64,000 nt of DNA from a virus. The number at the start of each line of letters is the position of its first letter. The stretch's first letter is position 1. Below the pieces are notes generated by a model, which saw only the letters and a list, made by a program, of their open reading frames with translations, was not told the DNA's origin and did not search any database. The position numbers and the translations under genes are program-made. The stretch covers positions 20,800-84,799 of IMG/VR virus record IMGVR_UViG_3300045993_000417; one strand, written 5' to 3'. Shown in pieces: positions 16,570 to 23,886 of this stretch.

Positions 16570-17244
16570 ATGGCTACAAAAGATGATGACAAACTAGGTA
16601 CAGTAGGTGAGGCCGGGTTTGGATTGAATTGGGACTGGAAAGGTTCCTATATGGACAAACTGGGTGATGAAGGCTACGAGAGATTCTCGCAGTTTTCAGC
16701 ATCTCCAGATACTACAGCACTATTTGCAGGCCCCGCTCGTTATACAGGTCTTGCCGGTGATGCTGCAAGTTTAATACCTATTGGCTTAGCTGACGGAATC
16801 GGTTTCCAATCTCAATCAGGTATCCAACCTTTGTACGAAATCGGTTCTAACCGCACGTTCTTCACACGTGGCAAAACCTCTCACTCGATGACTATGGGTA
16901 AGATGTTGGCTGACCAGAAGAATATCTTGGCAGCTTTGTCTGCTGCGGCTTATCGACCACTAATGGCTACTGATGGATCTAAGAGTCCAGGAGCTGAAAC
17001 TCCAAATCCAAACATTATGATGAACTTGGACTCTGAGTTCTTCGCAGTTCCGTTTGGATTGTTATTGGTATTCAAGACTCGTGGTGGTGGTAATGATGGT
17101 TATGGTAAAGCGTTGACTGCTCTGTATCTAGAGTATTGTATGTTTGCTAACTATGGTTTTAACATAGCTTCTCAAAGCCCTGTTATCCAGGAATCCATAA
17201 GTCTTTCCTTCGATAGACCAGTACCAGTATCCTTTAACGCCTAA
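16570..17244 (+). CDS. Tail tube protein
   Basis: A 224-residue protein directly after the sheath gene, the normal place for the inner tail-tube subunit. The polar N-terminus (MATKDDDKLGTVGEAGFGLNWDWKG) is followed by a beta-rich body with NRTFFTRGKTSHSMTMGKML and ends SISLSFDRPVPVSFNA, a strand pattern seen in tube proteins. AAGGAA lies about twelve bases before the ATG. It is bounded by terminators on each side, so sheath and tube are separately controlled. Position is the main evidence. Confidence 0.72.
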   Translation: MATKDDDKLGTVGEAGFGLNWDWKGSYMDKLGDEGYERFSQFSASPDTTALFAGPARYTGLAGDAASLIPIGLADGIGFQSQSGIQPLYEIGSNRTFFTRGKTSHSMTMGKMLADQKNILAALSAAAYRPLMATDGSKSPGAETPNPNIMMNLDSEFFAVPFGLLLVFKTRGGGNDGYGKALTALYLEYCMFANYGFNIASQSPVIQESISLSFDRPVPVSFNA

Positions 17245-17270
17245 CATAACACCCATAGGGGTATAATAAG

Positions 17271-17291
17271 AACCCGGCTAGTCCGGGTTTT
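17271..17291 (+). terminator. Terminator after tail tube gene
   Basis: AACCCGG and CCGGGTT flank a short loop, followed by TTT. Confidence 0.85.
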
Positions 17292-17294
17292 TGT

Positions 17295-17300
17295 TATAAT
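17295..17300 (+). promoter_or_regulatory. Leaderless-type -10 box of gene 17307
   Basis: A perfect TATAAT ends six bases before the ATG at 17307, directly after a terminator. No ribosome site is present. Confidence 0.65.
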
Positions 17301-17306
17301 AGTATT

Positions 17307-18566
17307 ATGTATAATATACCAATCAAATTAGATAAAGGCCTAGAAGAGGGCGTCGTTACAGAAGTAGATGCTAAGCGTCTTATATGTAAGGTGCGCACCT
17401 CCTTTGGCAAAAGATTAAGTAGAGTAAAGTGGATGCTACCCTTTGGAGGATCCTCTAGAGCTGGTGATAGGGGTACTCCTTCTCAGGGGGATAGGGTAGT
17501 ACTATCCTATGGATTGGGGTATCCAATTATAGTAGGGTTCCTACCAGAGTTAGAAGGAGTAGGAAGAGATGATTCCACCGAGTTAGTAGGATCCGTATAC
17601 TCAGTGGATACTGGTAACTTTAGTGGAACTGCAGGTGACTCCTCTAAGATAGACGTTAGTAAACCTAAAGACTTTATATCTGGTGATAGGGTAATCTCTA
17701 CATTGGGTGGCGCCCTTTTAGGGTTACTACGTGGAGGTTCTGTAGTAATACGCAGCGGTGCGTTCTCAGAGATATTTATCTCTAAATGGACGAACTTAGT
17801 GAGAGTAGTGTCAGGTAACTGGGAACACTTTACCGATGTGTTCTCTGATGTAGTTAAAAACTATAGAGGTAGGGTATATAGGTACACCGGATATAGTAAT
17901 ACCTACCTAGGGGCTAAAAATGAGGTGTACACCTACAATGAGTTCACAGGGGATACTGCTTTAGCCGAACAGATGAAAACTACATATACTGAGGATGTAA
18001 TACCAGTTACTCAGAACACTATTATACGTAGAGAGTTGGTTACAGTCGGCGGTGTAGAGAAGATGCACCATAATATAGGACTAACCGGGCTAGATGAGAC
18101 CATAGTTACTAACGCAGGCGGTATTACTAGGATTAAGAGTGACGGTAATGAGATGTATGTTAGTCATAAGTCTGTAGGTAACGTCGAGAGTGTTGCTGTA
18201 ATAGATATTTCCGGTATACTATTCAGGACTGGTGTAGCTGGAGCTGGGCAGAAGGCCTCGTTCCATATTGATCAAAACGGTAACATTGACGTAACGCATG
18301 ATGGTACATTAAATGTAAATACTACCGGCACTGCTACTATCCACAGCGAAGGTAACATGTCCGCTACTACCAGTGGTAATTTAATAGTTACAGCGACTGG
18401 TACAGCTAATGTGACGGCTGGGGGCAAGGCTACGGTTAAAGGTGCAACAGTGGATGTGGACGGTGGCGGTGGTGGTATTAAGGGGGTTGTGCAGGGTAGC
18501 TGTATCTGTGCCTTCACCGGTGCGCCACACGGACATGTTTCAGGAACAGTGAAGGGATCTCAATAA
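17307..18566 (+). CDS. Baseplate central spike (gpV/gp5-like)
   Basis: A 419-residue protein. Residues about 10-95 look like the OB-fold domain of phage spikes (GVVTEVDAKRLICKVRT, then GDRVVLSYGLGYPIIVGFLP). The C-terminal third is a repetitive Thr/Gly/Val-rich beta-helix (NVNTTGTATIHSEGNMSATT and onward) typical of a trimeric membrane-puncturing needle. The tip, CICAFTGAPHGHVSG, has a His-Gly-His and two cysteines that could bind a metal, as spike tips in this family do. It follows the tube gene. No lysozyme domain is apparent. The start is set by the promoter spacing. Confidence 0.72.
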   Translation: MYNIPIKLDKGLEEGVVTEVDAKRLICKVRTSFGKRLSRVKWMLPFGGSSRAGDRGTPSQGDRVVLSYGLGYPIIVGFLPELEGVGRDDSTELVGSVYSVDTGNFSGTAGDSSKIDVSKPKDFISGDRVISTLGGALLGLLRGGSVVIRSGAFSEIFISKWTNLVRVVSGNWEHFTDVFSDVVKNYRGRVYRYTGYSNTYLGAKNEVYTYNEFTGDTALAEQMKTTYTEDVIPVTQNTIIRRELVTVGGVEKMHHNIGLTGLDETIVTNAGGITRIKSDGNEMYVSHKSVGNVESVAVIDISGILFRTGVAGAGQKASFHIDQNGNIDVTHDGTLNVNTTGTATIHSEGNMSATTSGNLIVTATGTANVTAGGKATVKGATVDVDGGGGGIKGVVQGSCICAFTGAPHGHVSGTVKGSQ

Positions 18567-18802
18567 TGGCAATGACAGCAGCAGGTATGGCAGCAAAGAT
18601 TAAGGCAGCAATGACTACCCCGGCAATGATTGCCCTAGCACAAACAAGTGATTCAGCTACCGCGGTGACTAATGCTGACACTGCGATGTTAGCCATGTGC
18701 CAAGGTATTATAAATGAGATAGTGGCTAACTCAGAACTCGTGTCTGTAACACATGATGCCGGGGCGGCTGGTGCCGGTATAATAACAGGTACGGTAAAAT
18801 AG
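18566..18802 (+). CDS. Small tail/baseplate protein coupled to spike
   Basis: A 78-residue alanine- and methionine-rich protein whose start overlaps the spike stop (TAATG). The helical first part (MAMTAAGMAAKIKAAMTTPA) is followed by a middle helix and a Gly-rich end (AGAAGAGIITGTVK), resembling the small proteins that accompany spike genes in other phages. It may help assemble the spike or close its base. No functional motif is visible. Confidence 0.5.
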   Translation: MAMTAAGMAAKIKAAMTTPAMIALAQTSDSATAVTNADTAMLAMCQGIINEIVANSELVSVTHDAGAAGAGIITGTVK

Positions 18803-18820
18803 TCTTTGCTAGGCTAAAAA

Positions 18821-18848
18821 TTACCCAAGGGTTTCCCCTTGTAATTTA
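18821..18848. terminator. Hairpin terminator between convergent units
   Basis: AATTAC-CCAAGGG pairs with CCCTTG-TAATT, with A and T tracts outside. It closes the spike operon on the plus strand and the reverse-transcriptase transcript on the minus strand. Confidence 0.7.
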
Positions 18849-18926
18849 ATGGGATATGTTTAACTGTTTTGTTGTTTGAAATAATCTTGAGGATAGCTTA
18901 TTCCTGCTATTGATTTGTTTATTCAT
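18846..18926 (-). CDS. Possible 26-residue peptide with consensus ribosome site
   Basis: Downstream of the reverse transcriptase on the same strand, ATG at 18926 follows AGGAGG by six bases, a full Shine-Dalgarno match. The ORF encodes MNKQINSRNKLSSRLFQTTK plus six residues, basic and unlike anything known to me. The ribosome site could be masked by pairing with a CCCCTC just upstream. The peptide ends inside the terminator. Its short length keeps confidence low, but the perfect ribosome site is hard to ignore. Confidence 0.35.
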   Translation of the reverse strand: MNKQINSRNKLSSRLFQTTKQLNISH

Positions 18927-18946
18927 AAAACCTCCTGAGATCAGAG

Positions 18947-18975
18947 GGGCGGAGAGCCTTTAATTATCTCCGCCC
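18947..18975 (-). other. Strong hairpin downstream of reverse transcriptase
   Basis: GGGCGGAGA and TCTCCGCCC form a perfect nine-pair, GC-rich stem with an AT-rich loop, in the 229-base gap between the RT stop and the spike operon. There is no T tract, so it is not a standard terminator. It could protect the mRNA end or be part of an RT-associated RNA. Confidence 0.5.
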
Positions 18976-19031
18976 GACATAGGTACTTTCTTCCAGTCTG
19001 GGTTTTTGTCGCTTACCCGAAAGCGGTTGAT

Positions 19032-20150
19032 TCACGCAATCTGTACTTGCTGAGTTCCAACATTGTTAACGTCTTGAGAAACAAATTCTTCTACTCTTAC
19101 GTCTTGACTATTGCGCACATTCGTTGTTCTACGCCCATAGATTTCTTTAAAACGACTCATAAAATGAGATCCAGCTTGTGGGTTAAGCTGGTTGAACCAG
19201 TTCAATCGCCCGTTCATGACACTTATGAATTCATCTTCGGTAATTTGATTTTTAGAAGCTTCCACTTCTATACCGTTAACTTCACAGTTGTGTATGATTG
19301 CTCTGAGTGTATTACGTTCAGTTTTTTGCAGATTGACCTTACTGTTCACAACGGCTCCACAGACATACTGCCGTTGATAATATTTCATTACTTTGGTCTT
19401 ATCCTGGTTAACCCTAAACCCGAATCTTTCCACAGTCTCTCTCAAGTATGAGATAAGAGAATGCACCGTATCACTTCCCGTGTTATCAACTAAGTTATCA
19501 GAAGATATAGTAATGTCATCAGCATAGATGGTTAATGTATAACCACGCTCATCACAGTAGTCCTTGATTAAAGGACCGAAAGTGTATGTTGTAATGATGT
19601 TACTCAACTTAGGGCTCGTTAATGCCCCCTGTGGTACGAATGATTTGTACGTACACAGTTCTGATAATAGTCGTGCTGGCTTTTCGCCAAACCCGATATG
19701 CTTAAATATCTGGTCCAAGTGATACTGTTTGATACTTTGGAAATAGTCCTTTAAGTCAACGGAGACTATAACCTTCTTACCTACATGCTTCTGAGCCATC
19801 GTCGGGATGTTCTTACCTTTCTCAAATGCATACACGTAATCAGGAACCTGTATCTGTTCCAGAATCTCTTTAAGGATTCTGAATTGTACTAGCCGCATCG
19901 GCTGGTCGGGGTTGTACAGCGTCCGAAACTTCCCAGATGCCCCCTTCTTCCTTATGGATAGAATGGAGTAGTGATTCAACTTGTTCATTCCAACATAAGT
20001 CAGCCTGTTGGCAAACTTCATTTTCAACTTCGCTGCTAGTTGTTTGTTGGTCTGGATTGTGAATAGTGGGCTTGCCACTGGAAATAAGGACAACTGAGGA
20101 TACACTGGATTTTGTGCACTCAGCTGTTGTTGTGATTGATTTAATTCCAT
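19032..20150 (-). CDS. Retron-type reverse transcriptase
   Basis: A 372-residue RNA-directed DNA polymerase. Motifs in order: RKKGASGKFRTLYNPDQPMR with QFRILKEIL (about 68-97), VDLKDYF (131-137), QGALTSPKLSN (174-184), catalytic YADD (209-212), VNQDKTKV (248-255) and YVCGAVVN (262-269). The QG-x3-SP form and the position of the last motif (compare VTG in retrons) suit retron-like or group II-like enzymes and argue against DGR enzymes, which have SQ. There is no maturase or endonuclease domain. It has AGAAGG before the ATG. It is third in an operon after a 104-residue membrane-type protein and a 191-residue unknown. The class is moderately sure; no msr/msd RNA was proven. Confidence 0.85.
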   Translation of the reverse strand: MELNQSQQQLSAQNPVYPQLSLFPVASPLFTIQTNKQLAAKLKMKFANRLTYVGMNKLNHYSILSIRKKGASGKFRTLYNPDQPMRLVQFRILKEILEQIQVPDYVYAFEKGKNIPTMAQKHVGKKVIVSVDLKDYFQSIKQYHLDQIFKHIGFGEKPARLLSELCTYKSFVPQGALTSPKLSNIITTYTFGPLIKDYCDERGYTLTIYADDITISSDNLVDNTGSDTVHSLISYLRETVERFGFRVNQDKTKVMKYYQRQYVCGAVVNSKVNLQKTERNTLRAIIHNCEVNGIEVEASKNQITEDEFISVMNGRLNWFNQLNPQAGSHFMSRFKEIYGRRTTNVRNSQDVRVEEFVSQDVNNVGTQQVQIA

Positions 20151-20445
20151 TTTGTACCTTCTCCAATTCTCTAGATTTACGGATAACGCCCCTCATTAAA
20201 TCTGGGAGAGTTACCTTATAACATTTTTTTTCGATTACCACGATACCTTCTCGTAGTACTGGCGGGTGCTTATCAAACCTCATTATCAAGTCACCATCCT
20301 TATAGGGGAGTAAAGTGACTCTGAAGTAGTTATACAAGTCACCCTGCTTCACGATGAAATAGTTATTTTTTCTAGTCATGGTTTCGGATACCGACGTAGG
20401 AGCTTTTATCTTTGCAACGAAGTCATCAGTTATTACTAAGGACAC
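19870..20445 (-). CDS. Unknown protein overlapping the reverse transcriptase
   Basis: A 191-residue ORF starting at GTG with AGGGAGG five bases upstream, so initiation is well supported. The first 95 residues are strand-rich (KNNYFIVKQGDLYNYFRVTLL; PPVLREGIVVIEKK). The last 93 or so overlap the RT N-terminus in another frame for 281 bases and are polar and low in pattern, so this end may be under little selection or may simply tolerate the overlap. The role is unknown; the operon context suggests a partner or effector of the RT. No known domain was recognised. Confidence 0.55.
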   Translation of the reverse strand: MSLVITDDFVAKIKAPTSVSETMTRKNNYFIVKQGDLYNYFRVTLLPYKDGDLIMRFDKHPPVLREGIVVIEKKCYKVTLPDLMRGVIRKSRELEKVQNGIKSITTTAECTKSSVSSVVLISSGKPTIHNPDQQTTSSEVENEVCQQADLCWNEQVESLLHSIHKEEGGIWEVSDAVQPRPADAASTIQNP

Positions 20446-20474
20446 AACACCTCCCTGGTTAGTTACTAACCAAA

Positions 20475-20789
20475 TTAGCCTGGGGTAGGTTCCATGTCAG
20501 GAGCCCACGAGAACATCTTACCCTCAAACATGGTTAAATCCACTTCTGGATAAGAATACGTACTAAACACTTTACGTGATTCAGTAGAAGCATTAGCCAC
20601 TTCAACCTCTTCAACTTGCTCAGCTTGAGCAGTGTTTGATACAGTGTTTGATACAGTGTTTGTTTCTGCCACTTTGTTAAGCACCTCTGCATAAGCCTTC
20701 TTGCATTCGATGACTATAACAACTACCGCTTTAACGAGTTGGACTAATGCTGAAAGCACGCCAACCGCTTTTACTAGGAATGGAATCAT
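20475..20789 (-). CDS. Small membrane-type protein of RT operon
   Basis: A 104-residue protein whose first 30 residues (MIPFLVKAVGVLSALVQLVK and onward) form a strongly hydrophobic helix, likely one membrane span, followed by a charged region and a Pro/Trp-containing end. The middle contains a short repeat NTVSNTVSNT, made by a 12-base DNA repeat. It is first in the operon, about 80 bases after the TGGTATAAC promoter, with AAGGTAA before the ATG. Membrane proteins occur as toxic effectors in several retron types, so a similar role is possible but unproven. Confidence 0.55.
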   Translation of the reverse strand: MIPFLVKAVGVLSALVQLVKAVVVIVIECKKAYAEVLNKVAETNTVSNTVSNTAQAEQVEEVEVANASTESRKVFSTYSYPEVDLTMFEGKMFSWAPDMEPTPG

Positions 20790-20868
20790 ATGATTTACCT
20801 TTTATAGAATGTGTATATTTTTAAAGGCTTCTATAAAGGAAGATGAAGTACTCACGTTACCTAAATTA

Positions 20869-20877
20869 GTTATACCA
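20869..20877 (-). promoter_or_regulatory. Extended -10 promoter for RT operon
   Basis: The minus strand reads TTTGGTATAACT, the TGGTATAAC box of minus-strand accessory genes. It lies just outside the left arm of the large inverted repeat. Confidence 0.6.
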
Positions 20878-20907
20878 AAAAAAGAGGGAAAATTTAACTT
20901 TTTCAGC

Positions 20908-21447
20908 ATTCCGCACTTTCTACGCACTTCCTTCCGCACTTTTTATTTAAGCTTTTTCTTTATAATCAAACACTTAACCTTTTCTTCCGCACTTTATTTG
21001 GAATCTCCGCACTTTTTATTTAAGGTTAAGTATTTGATTTGATTAAAGAAAAGACCCTTTTTCCGCACTTCCGCACTTTTTTGGAGAAAAATACATAACA
21101 ATAGTATTTTATTAAATAATAAAAAATATGGGTTAAAACCTTGTAAATGCCTATATTTATATATCTGGTTTTTTAAAAAGTAGGTATATATAAGGGATAT
21201 GTTTAAAACACCCACACCTTTTATTGATTTTCTAGGGTTTTTAAATAATACTATTGTTATATGTTTTTCTCCAAAAAAGTGCGGAAGTGCGGAAAAAGGC
21301 TCTTTTCCTGTTTGTATTCAAATACTTAAGTAAAAATAAAAAGTGCGGAGAATTCAAATAAAGTGCGGAAGAAAAGGTTAAGTGTTTGATTATAAAGAAA
21401 AAGCTTAAATAAAAAGTGCGGAAGGAAGTGCGTAGAAAGTGCGGAGA
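20908..21447. repeat. Large inverted repeat with 14 iterons; candidate origin
   Basis: This fills most of an 860-base gene-free stretch. Two arms of roughly 210 bases (about 20908-21116 and 21238-21447) are nearly exact inverse copies, separated by about 120 very AT-rich bases. Each arm has seven copies of CGCACTT or its complement: starts at 20912, 20923, 20935, 20988, 21008, 21064 and 21072 on the left, and AAGTGCG at 21277, 21285, 21341, 21361, 21414, 21426 and 21437 on the right. Most copies read CCGCACTT, often followed by TTTATTTAA. Repeated protein-binding sites around an AT-rich core are the hallmark of iteron replication origins; partition sites or a very long RNA hairpin are alternatives. 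No believable gene lies here. Confidence 0.75.
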
Positions 21448-21649
21448 ATATTTATATGGCAAGTGCCTTGCGTGGGGATCTAGAGTAATACGTGTAAGTG
21501 TTCTTTAAAATGATCCTAACCACGTTTAAAACGTTTTTGAGGCCTTGGCCACATCCTTATCTCACTTTATAAAATGAGAGGCTTAAAACGCGTTTAAATC
21601 AGTCTTGAACATGGTTGAGTTTTTATATGGGAGATGGTATGATTCGTGA
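21448..21649. other. Gene-free leader region between iterons and gene 21650
   Basis: About 200 AT-rich bases without a credible ORF. They contain CTCACTTTATAAAATGAG, an imperfect inverted repeat, and two similar elements (ACGTTTAAAACGT and ACGCGTTTAAA). These could be regulator binding sites linked to the neighbouring origin-like repeat. Confidence 0.4.
21638..21643 (+). promoter_or_regulatory. Leaderless-type extended -10 box of gene 21650
   Basis: TGGTATGAT (TATGAT at 21638-21643) ends six bases before the ATG at 21650. Confidence 0.5.
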
Positions 21650-22216
21650 ATGTCAATATTATCCGAAATACCTCTCGAAGAGCTTGAAGCTATTATCGAG
21701 GAGAATCCTAAGCTACGTGGTATTATCCAAGGATATATCGCTGAGTATAAACTTATAGATAAGCTTCGTCTGACTCAGGGAGTAACTGAGGTCAGTAAGA
21801 TACCAGATCATCAAGGGGTAAAAAAAGACATACAAATTAAGTACTTAGATACAGACATAACTATAGAATGTAAATCTATACTATCGGCTACGGTTAAAGT
21901 AGATACCATACATGGGACTTGGCAAGGGACTGTTCAGTGTAAGAACTCTGACTCAATCCATGCCGTAGTAAATGGTGAAGCCATTAAACATACTAACTTG
22001 ACTAGGGGTGGATTTGATATAATGTCTATATCAACTTACGCCGTGGATGGTTTATGGAATGCAGTATACATAGAGAATAGGTACATGCCTCAGGCAACCC
22101 CCGATAGGTTTGATCTCATGAAGACGAGCTTCATAGTCAATCCCTTACTCACACCTTGTGTAGAAACAGATTTAGAGAAGATACTTAAATCCACTCGGGA
22201 CCTTAAGTTAAAATAG
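21650..22216 (+). CDS. Possible PD-(D/E)XK-type nuclease
   Basis: A 188-residue protein. The stretch KKDIQIKYLDTDITIECKSI (about residues 63-82) has an Asp, a hydrophobic strand and then E-C-K, the spacing of the PD-(D/E)XK nuclease core, with an upstream Glu in YIAEYKLIDKL that could complete the metal site. This resembles restriction-enzyme-fold or Holliday-junction-type nucleases. It is the first gene next to the iteron repeat and could act there, but its promoter type and position also fit a late gene. Family assignment is tentative. The stop codon lies inside the -10 box of the next gene. Confidence 0.42.
   Translation: MSILSEIPLEELEAIIEENPKLRGIIQGYIAEYKLIDKLRLTQGVTEVSKIPDHQGVKKDIQIKYLDTDITIECKSILSATVKVDTIHGTWQGTVQCKNSDSIHAVVNGEAIKHTNLTRGGFDIMSISTYAVDGLWNAVYIENRYMPQATPDRFDLMKTSFIVNPLLTPCVETDLEKILKSTRDLKLK
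22209..22214 (+). promoter_or_regulatory. Leaderless-type -10 box of gene 22221
   Basis: TAAAAT ends six bases before the ATG at 22221 and overlaps the previous gene's stop codon (AAATAG). Confidence 0.55.
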
Positions 22217-22220
22217 GCCT

Positions 22221-22997
22221 ATGAAAGACGAACTAGTTATCCAAAGCCTTGTTGAGCTATATAAAGAACGTGGAATAGACTTACATCTATTGCTAGATGA
22301 TCCTATGTTTACTCACCTACCACTGGAGAGTAAGGTTAACTCTATTAAGCAGTATGCATCCCACATCGCTTCCCCTACTTCCCGCACTTTAACTCGAGCT
22401 GACGTTAAGAGCGTTTTGACTAATTCCCTTGCTGGTGCAGGGTTGGCCGGAGGGTCTGTGCTTATGCGTAGATACCTGACTAATAAAGCTAACGGAGTAG
22501 ACTTACCTATCTCAATTAGAGGTATGGCTATAGCTGCTGGGTTGGGCGCTGCTGGTGGAGCCATAAAGACTATATTTGATAGGTCTAAATCCATTGCGCA
22601 GAGAAATGATATGAATAAAGCCTTTAATGGCTTGGTTCAGTCTGGAGAAGATAAGGATGCTATTAAGATTATGGCACTTCGTAATCTTCAGAACGTTAAG
22701 AGTGGACCTCCTGGCATAGTAGGGGCATTCCTAGGTAATACAGTTGATAGCGTACTACCTATGGCTATTGATAGGGGTAATGCTTACAACAACGCATACG
22801 TAGCTATGAATACCGCTAATGAATACGGGGCTGCTAGTGATCGCTGGGAAGCTAGCCAAACTGTTGAAGAGATGAAAGCCAGACGTACGGCAATGGATGA
22901 AGCAGACCGTAGGAGTCAACTAGCTATTGCTGTTAGTGGACAAGATCACAACCGCTTCCTGGGTAAAATACAAGAAAACTTTAAAGGACTACTATAA
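22221..22997 (+). CDS. Hypothetical structural protein with Gly/Ala-rich helices
   Basis: A 258-residue protein. Residues about 65-115 contain two Gly/Ala-rich hydrophobic segments (NSLAGAGLAGGSVLM; GMAIAAGLGAAGGAIKTIF) able to form a helical hairpin, like those in the tagged head proteins. The rest is helical and charged (VEEMKARRTAMDEADRR). It overlaps the next gene (TAATG). It is probably a virion protein, perhaps one ejected with DNA, since glycine-rich amphipathic hairpins are common there; this is inference. No tag is present at its N-terminus. Confidence 0.5.
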   Translation: MKDELVIQSLVELYKERGIDLHLLLDDPMFTHLPLESKVNSIKQYASHIASPTSRTLTRADVKSVLTNSLAGAGLAGGSVLMRRYLTNKANGVDLPISIRGMAIAAGLGAAGGAIKTIFDRSKSIAQRNDMNKAFNGLVQSGEDKDAIKIMALRNLQNVKSGPPGIVGAFLGNTVDSVLPMAIDRGNAYNNAYVAMNTANEYGAASDRWEASQTVEEMKARRTAMDEADRRSQLAIAVSGQDHNRFLGKIQENFKGLL

Positions 22998-23884
22998 TGA
23001 CGATGTTGGCTTACTACATAAAACCCGTTCTAGAACTGGTTCCAGAAATTTCCCCTATGATCAAGTCTGCTTCTGTAGACAAAGAATATCCTACTGACAA
23101 TAAGTCGTCAGTACTAGCCTCCGCAATGGCTATAGAGTACATGATTAAGATTGCCCGTAAAACACCAGACTACACTGAGATGGAAAAGGTTGCTAAGGCT
23201 GTTGATGCATATAGTCTCAAGACTCAGATCGGTTCTCTAAGTGAAGTCATGATTAAACGTGCTAGTAGGGTTGCTGAAGAATCTGAGAAGAATTCTACAG
23301 AATCATACATGCTTAAAGAAGCATCCTTCAAAGGATCCATCTCAGGATTTTCAGATATAGCAACTACTGCTGCTACGGCTAAAGGCCTTTACAAACAGGC
23401 TTCTGAAAAAGGTGTTACCCCTTCTATTGAAATCTCCATGTATGCAGGTAAGCTTCCTTTGGATAAAACTGCTGCCCTTAAGTCCTTATCTGTTAGACAC
23501 TCTCTAACTAAAGAGGCTGAGTACATTAAACTGGCTAAGGCTCTGGGTTCAGCATCAGAGGTTAGTGAAGCCACTGCCTCATTTCTGGCTGAGATAGTTA
23601 CCGGCTTGGATAAGAAGGCTGGTCTTACTTTCAAAGGTTTCAATTTCTATCGTGAGGCTTTCCATACTAAGGAGGCTGCAGCCAGTGTTCTGAACATTAA
23701 GCTGGCTGGACAAGACGTACCATACGAAAAGTTGGCACGTGTTGGAAAGGCTAACATTGCTTCCTATATCGGTAAAGACGTAGCTGCTGAGTTTGATCGT
23801 GGCCCTGCCAACTTCAAACAAGTAGCAGAAACTTTACCCTTGGACTTACAGAAAGTCCTTATCTCTTTGACTAAGAACGTTTAA
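22997..23884 (+). CDS. K-x-A-rich internal head-type protein
   Basis: A 295-residue protein carrying about thirteen K-x-A motifs, many with Met or Leu two residues before the lysine (MIKSAS, MIKIAR, MEKVAK, MIKRAS, MLKEAS, LYKQAS, LDKTAA, LTKEAE, LDKKAG). This density matches the scaffold-like proteins at 1582 and 3708, so it is likely a prohead core or internal protein cut repeatedly by the prohead protease, although it lies 15 kb from the other head genes. It is mostly helical. It is coupled to the previous gene and followed two bases later by another. Confidence 0.55.
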   Translation: MTMLAYYIKPVLELVPEISPMIKSASVDKEYPTDNKSSVLASAMAIEYMIKIARKTPDYTEMEKVAKAVDAYSLKTQIGSLSEVMIKRASRVAEESEKNSTESYMLKEASFKGSISGFSDIATTAATAKGLYKQASEKGVTPSIEISMYAGKLPLDKTAALKSLSVRHSLTKEAEYIKLAKALGSASEVSEATASFLAEIVTGLDKKAGLTFKGFNFYREAFHTKEAAASVLNIKLAGQDVPYEKLARVGKANIASYIGKDVAAEFDRGPANFKQVAETLPLDLQKVLISLTKNV

Positions 23885-23886
23885 TA

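Noticed and set aside
19032-20150. Diversity-generating retroelement
   Set aside because: The RT has QG-x3-SP rather than the SQ form of DGR enzymes, and I saw no template/variable repeat pair in the window, including the fibre genes.
20630-20662. Short tandem repeat GTTTGATACAGT in the small membrane protein gene
   Set aside because: Fewer than three copies inside a coding region; likely slippage with no visible role.
20908-21447. CRISPR array
   Set aside because: Repeats are seven to nine bases, unevenly spaced and arranged as an inverted repeat; there are no uniform spacers and no cas genes.
20908-21447. Retron msr/msd RNA for the nearby RT
   Set aside because: The repeat is far longer than known msr/msd RNAs, lies upstream of the operon promoter and is full of regularly repeated short sites; an origin-type role fits better. 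Not excluded.
20809-21462. Short ORFs across the inverted repeat
   Set aside because: They are AT-rich, lack ribosome sites and arise as mirror images of each other from the inverted repeat.
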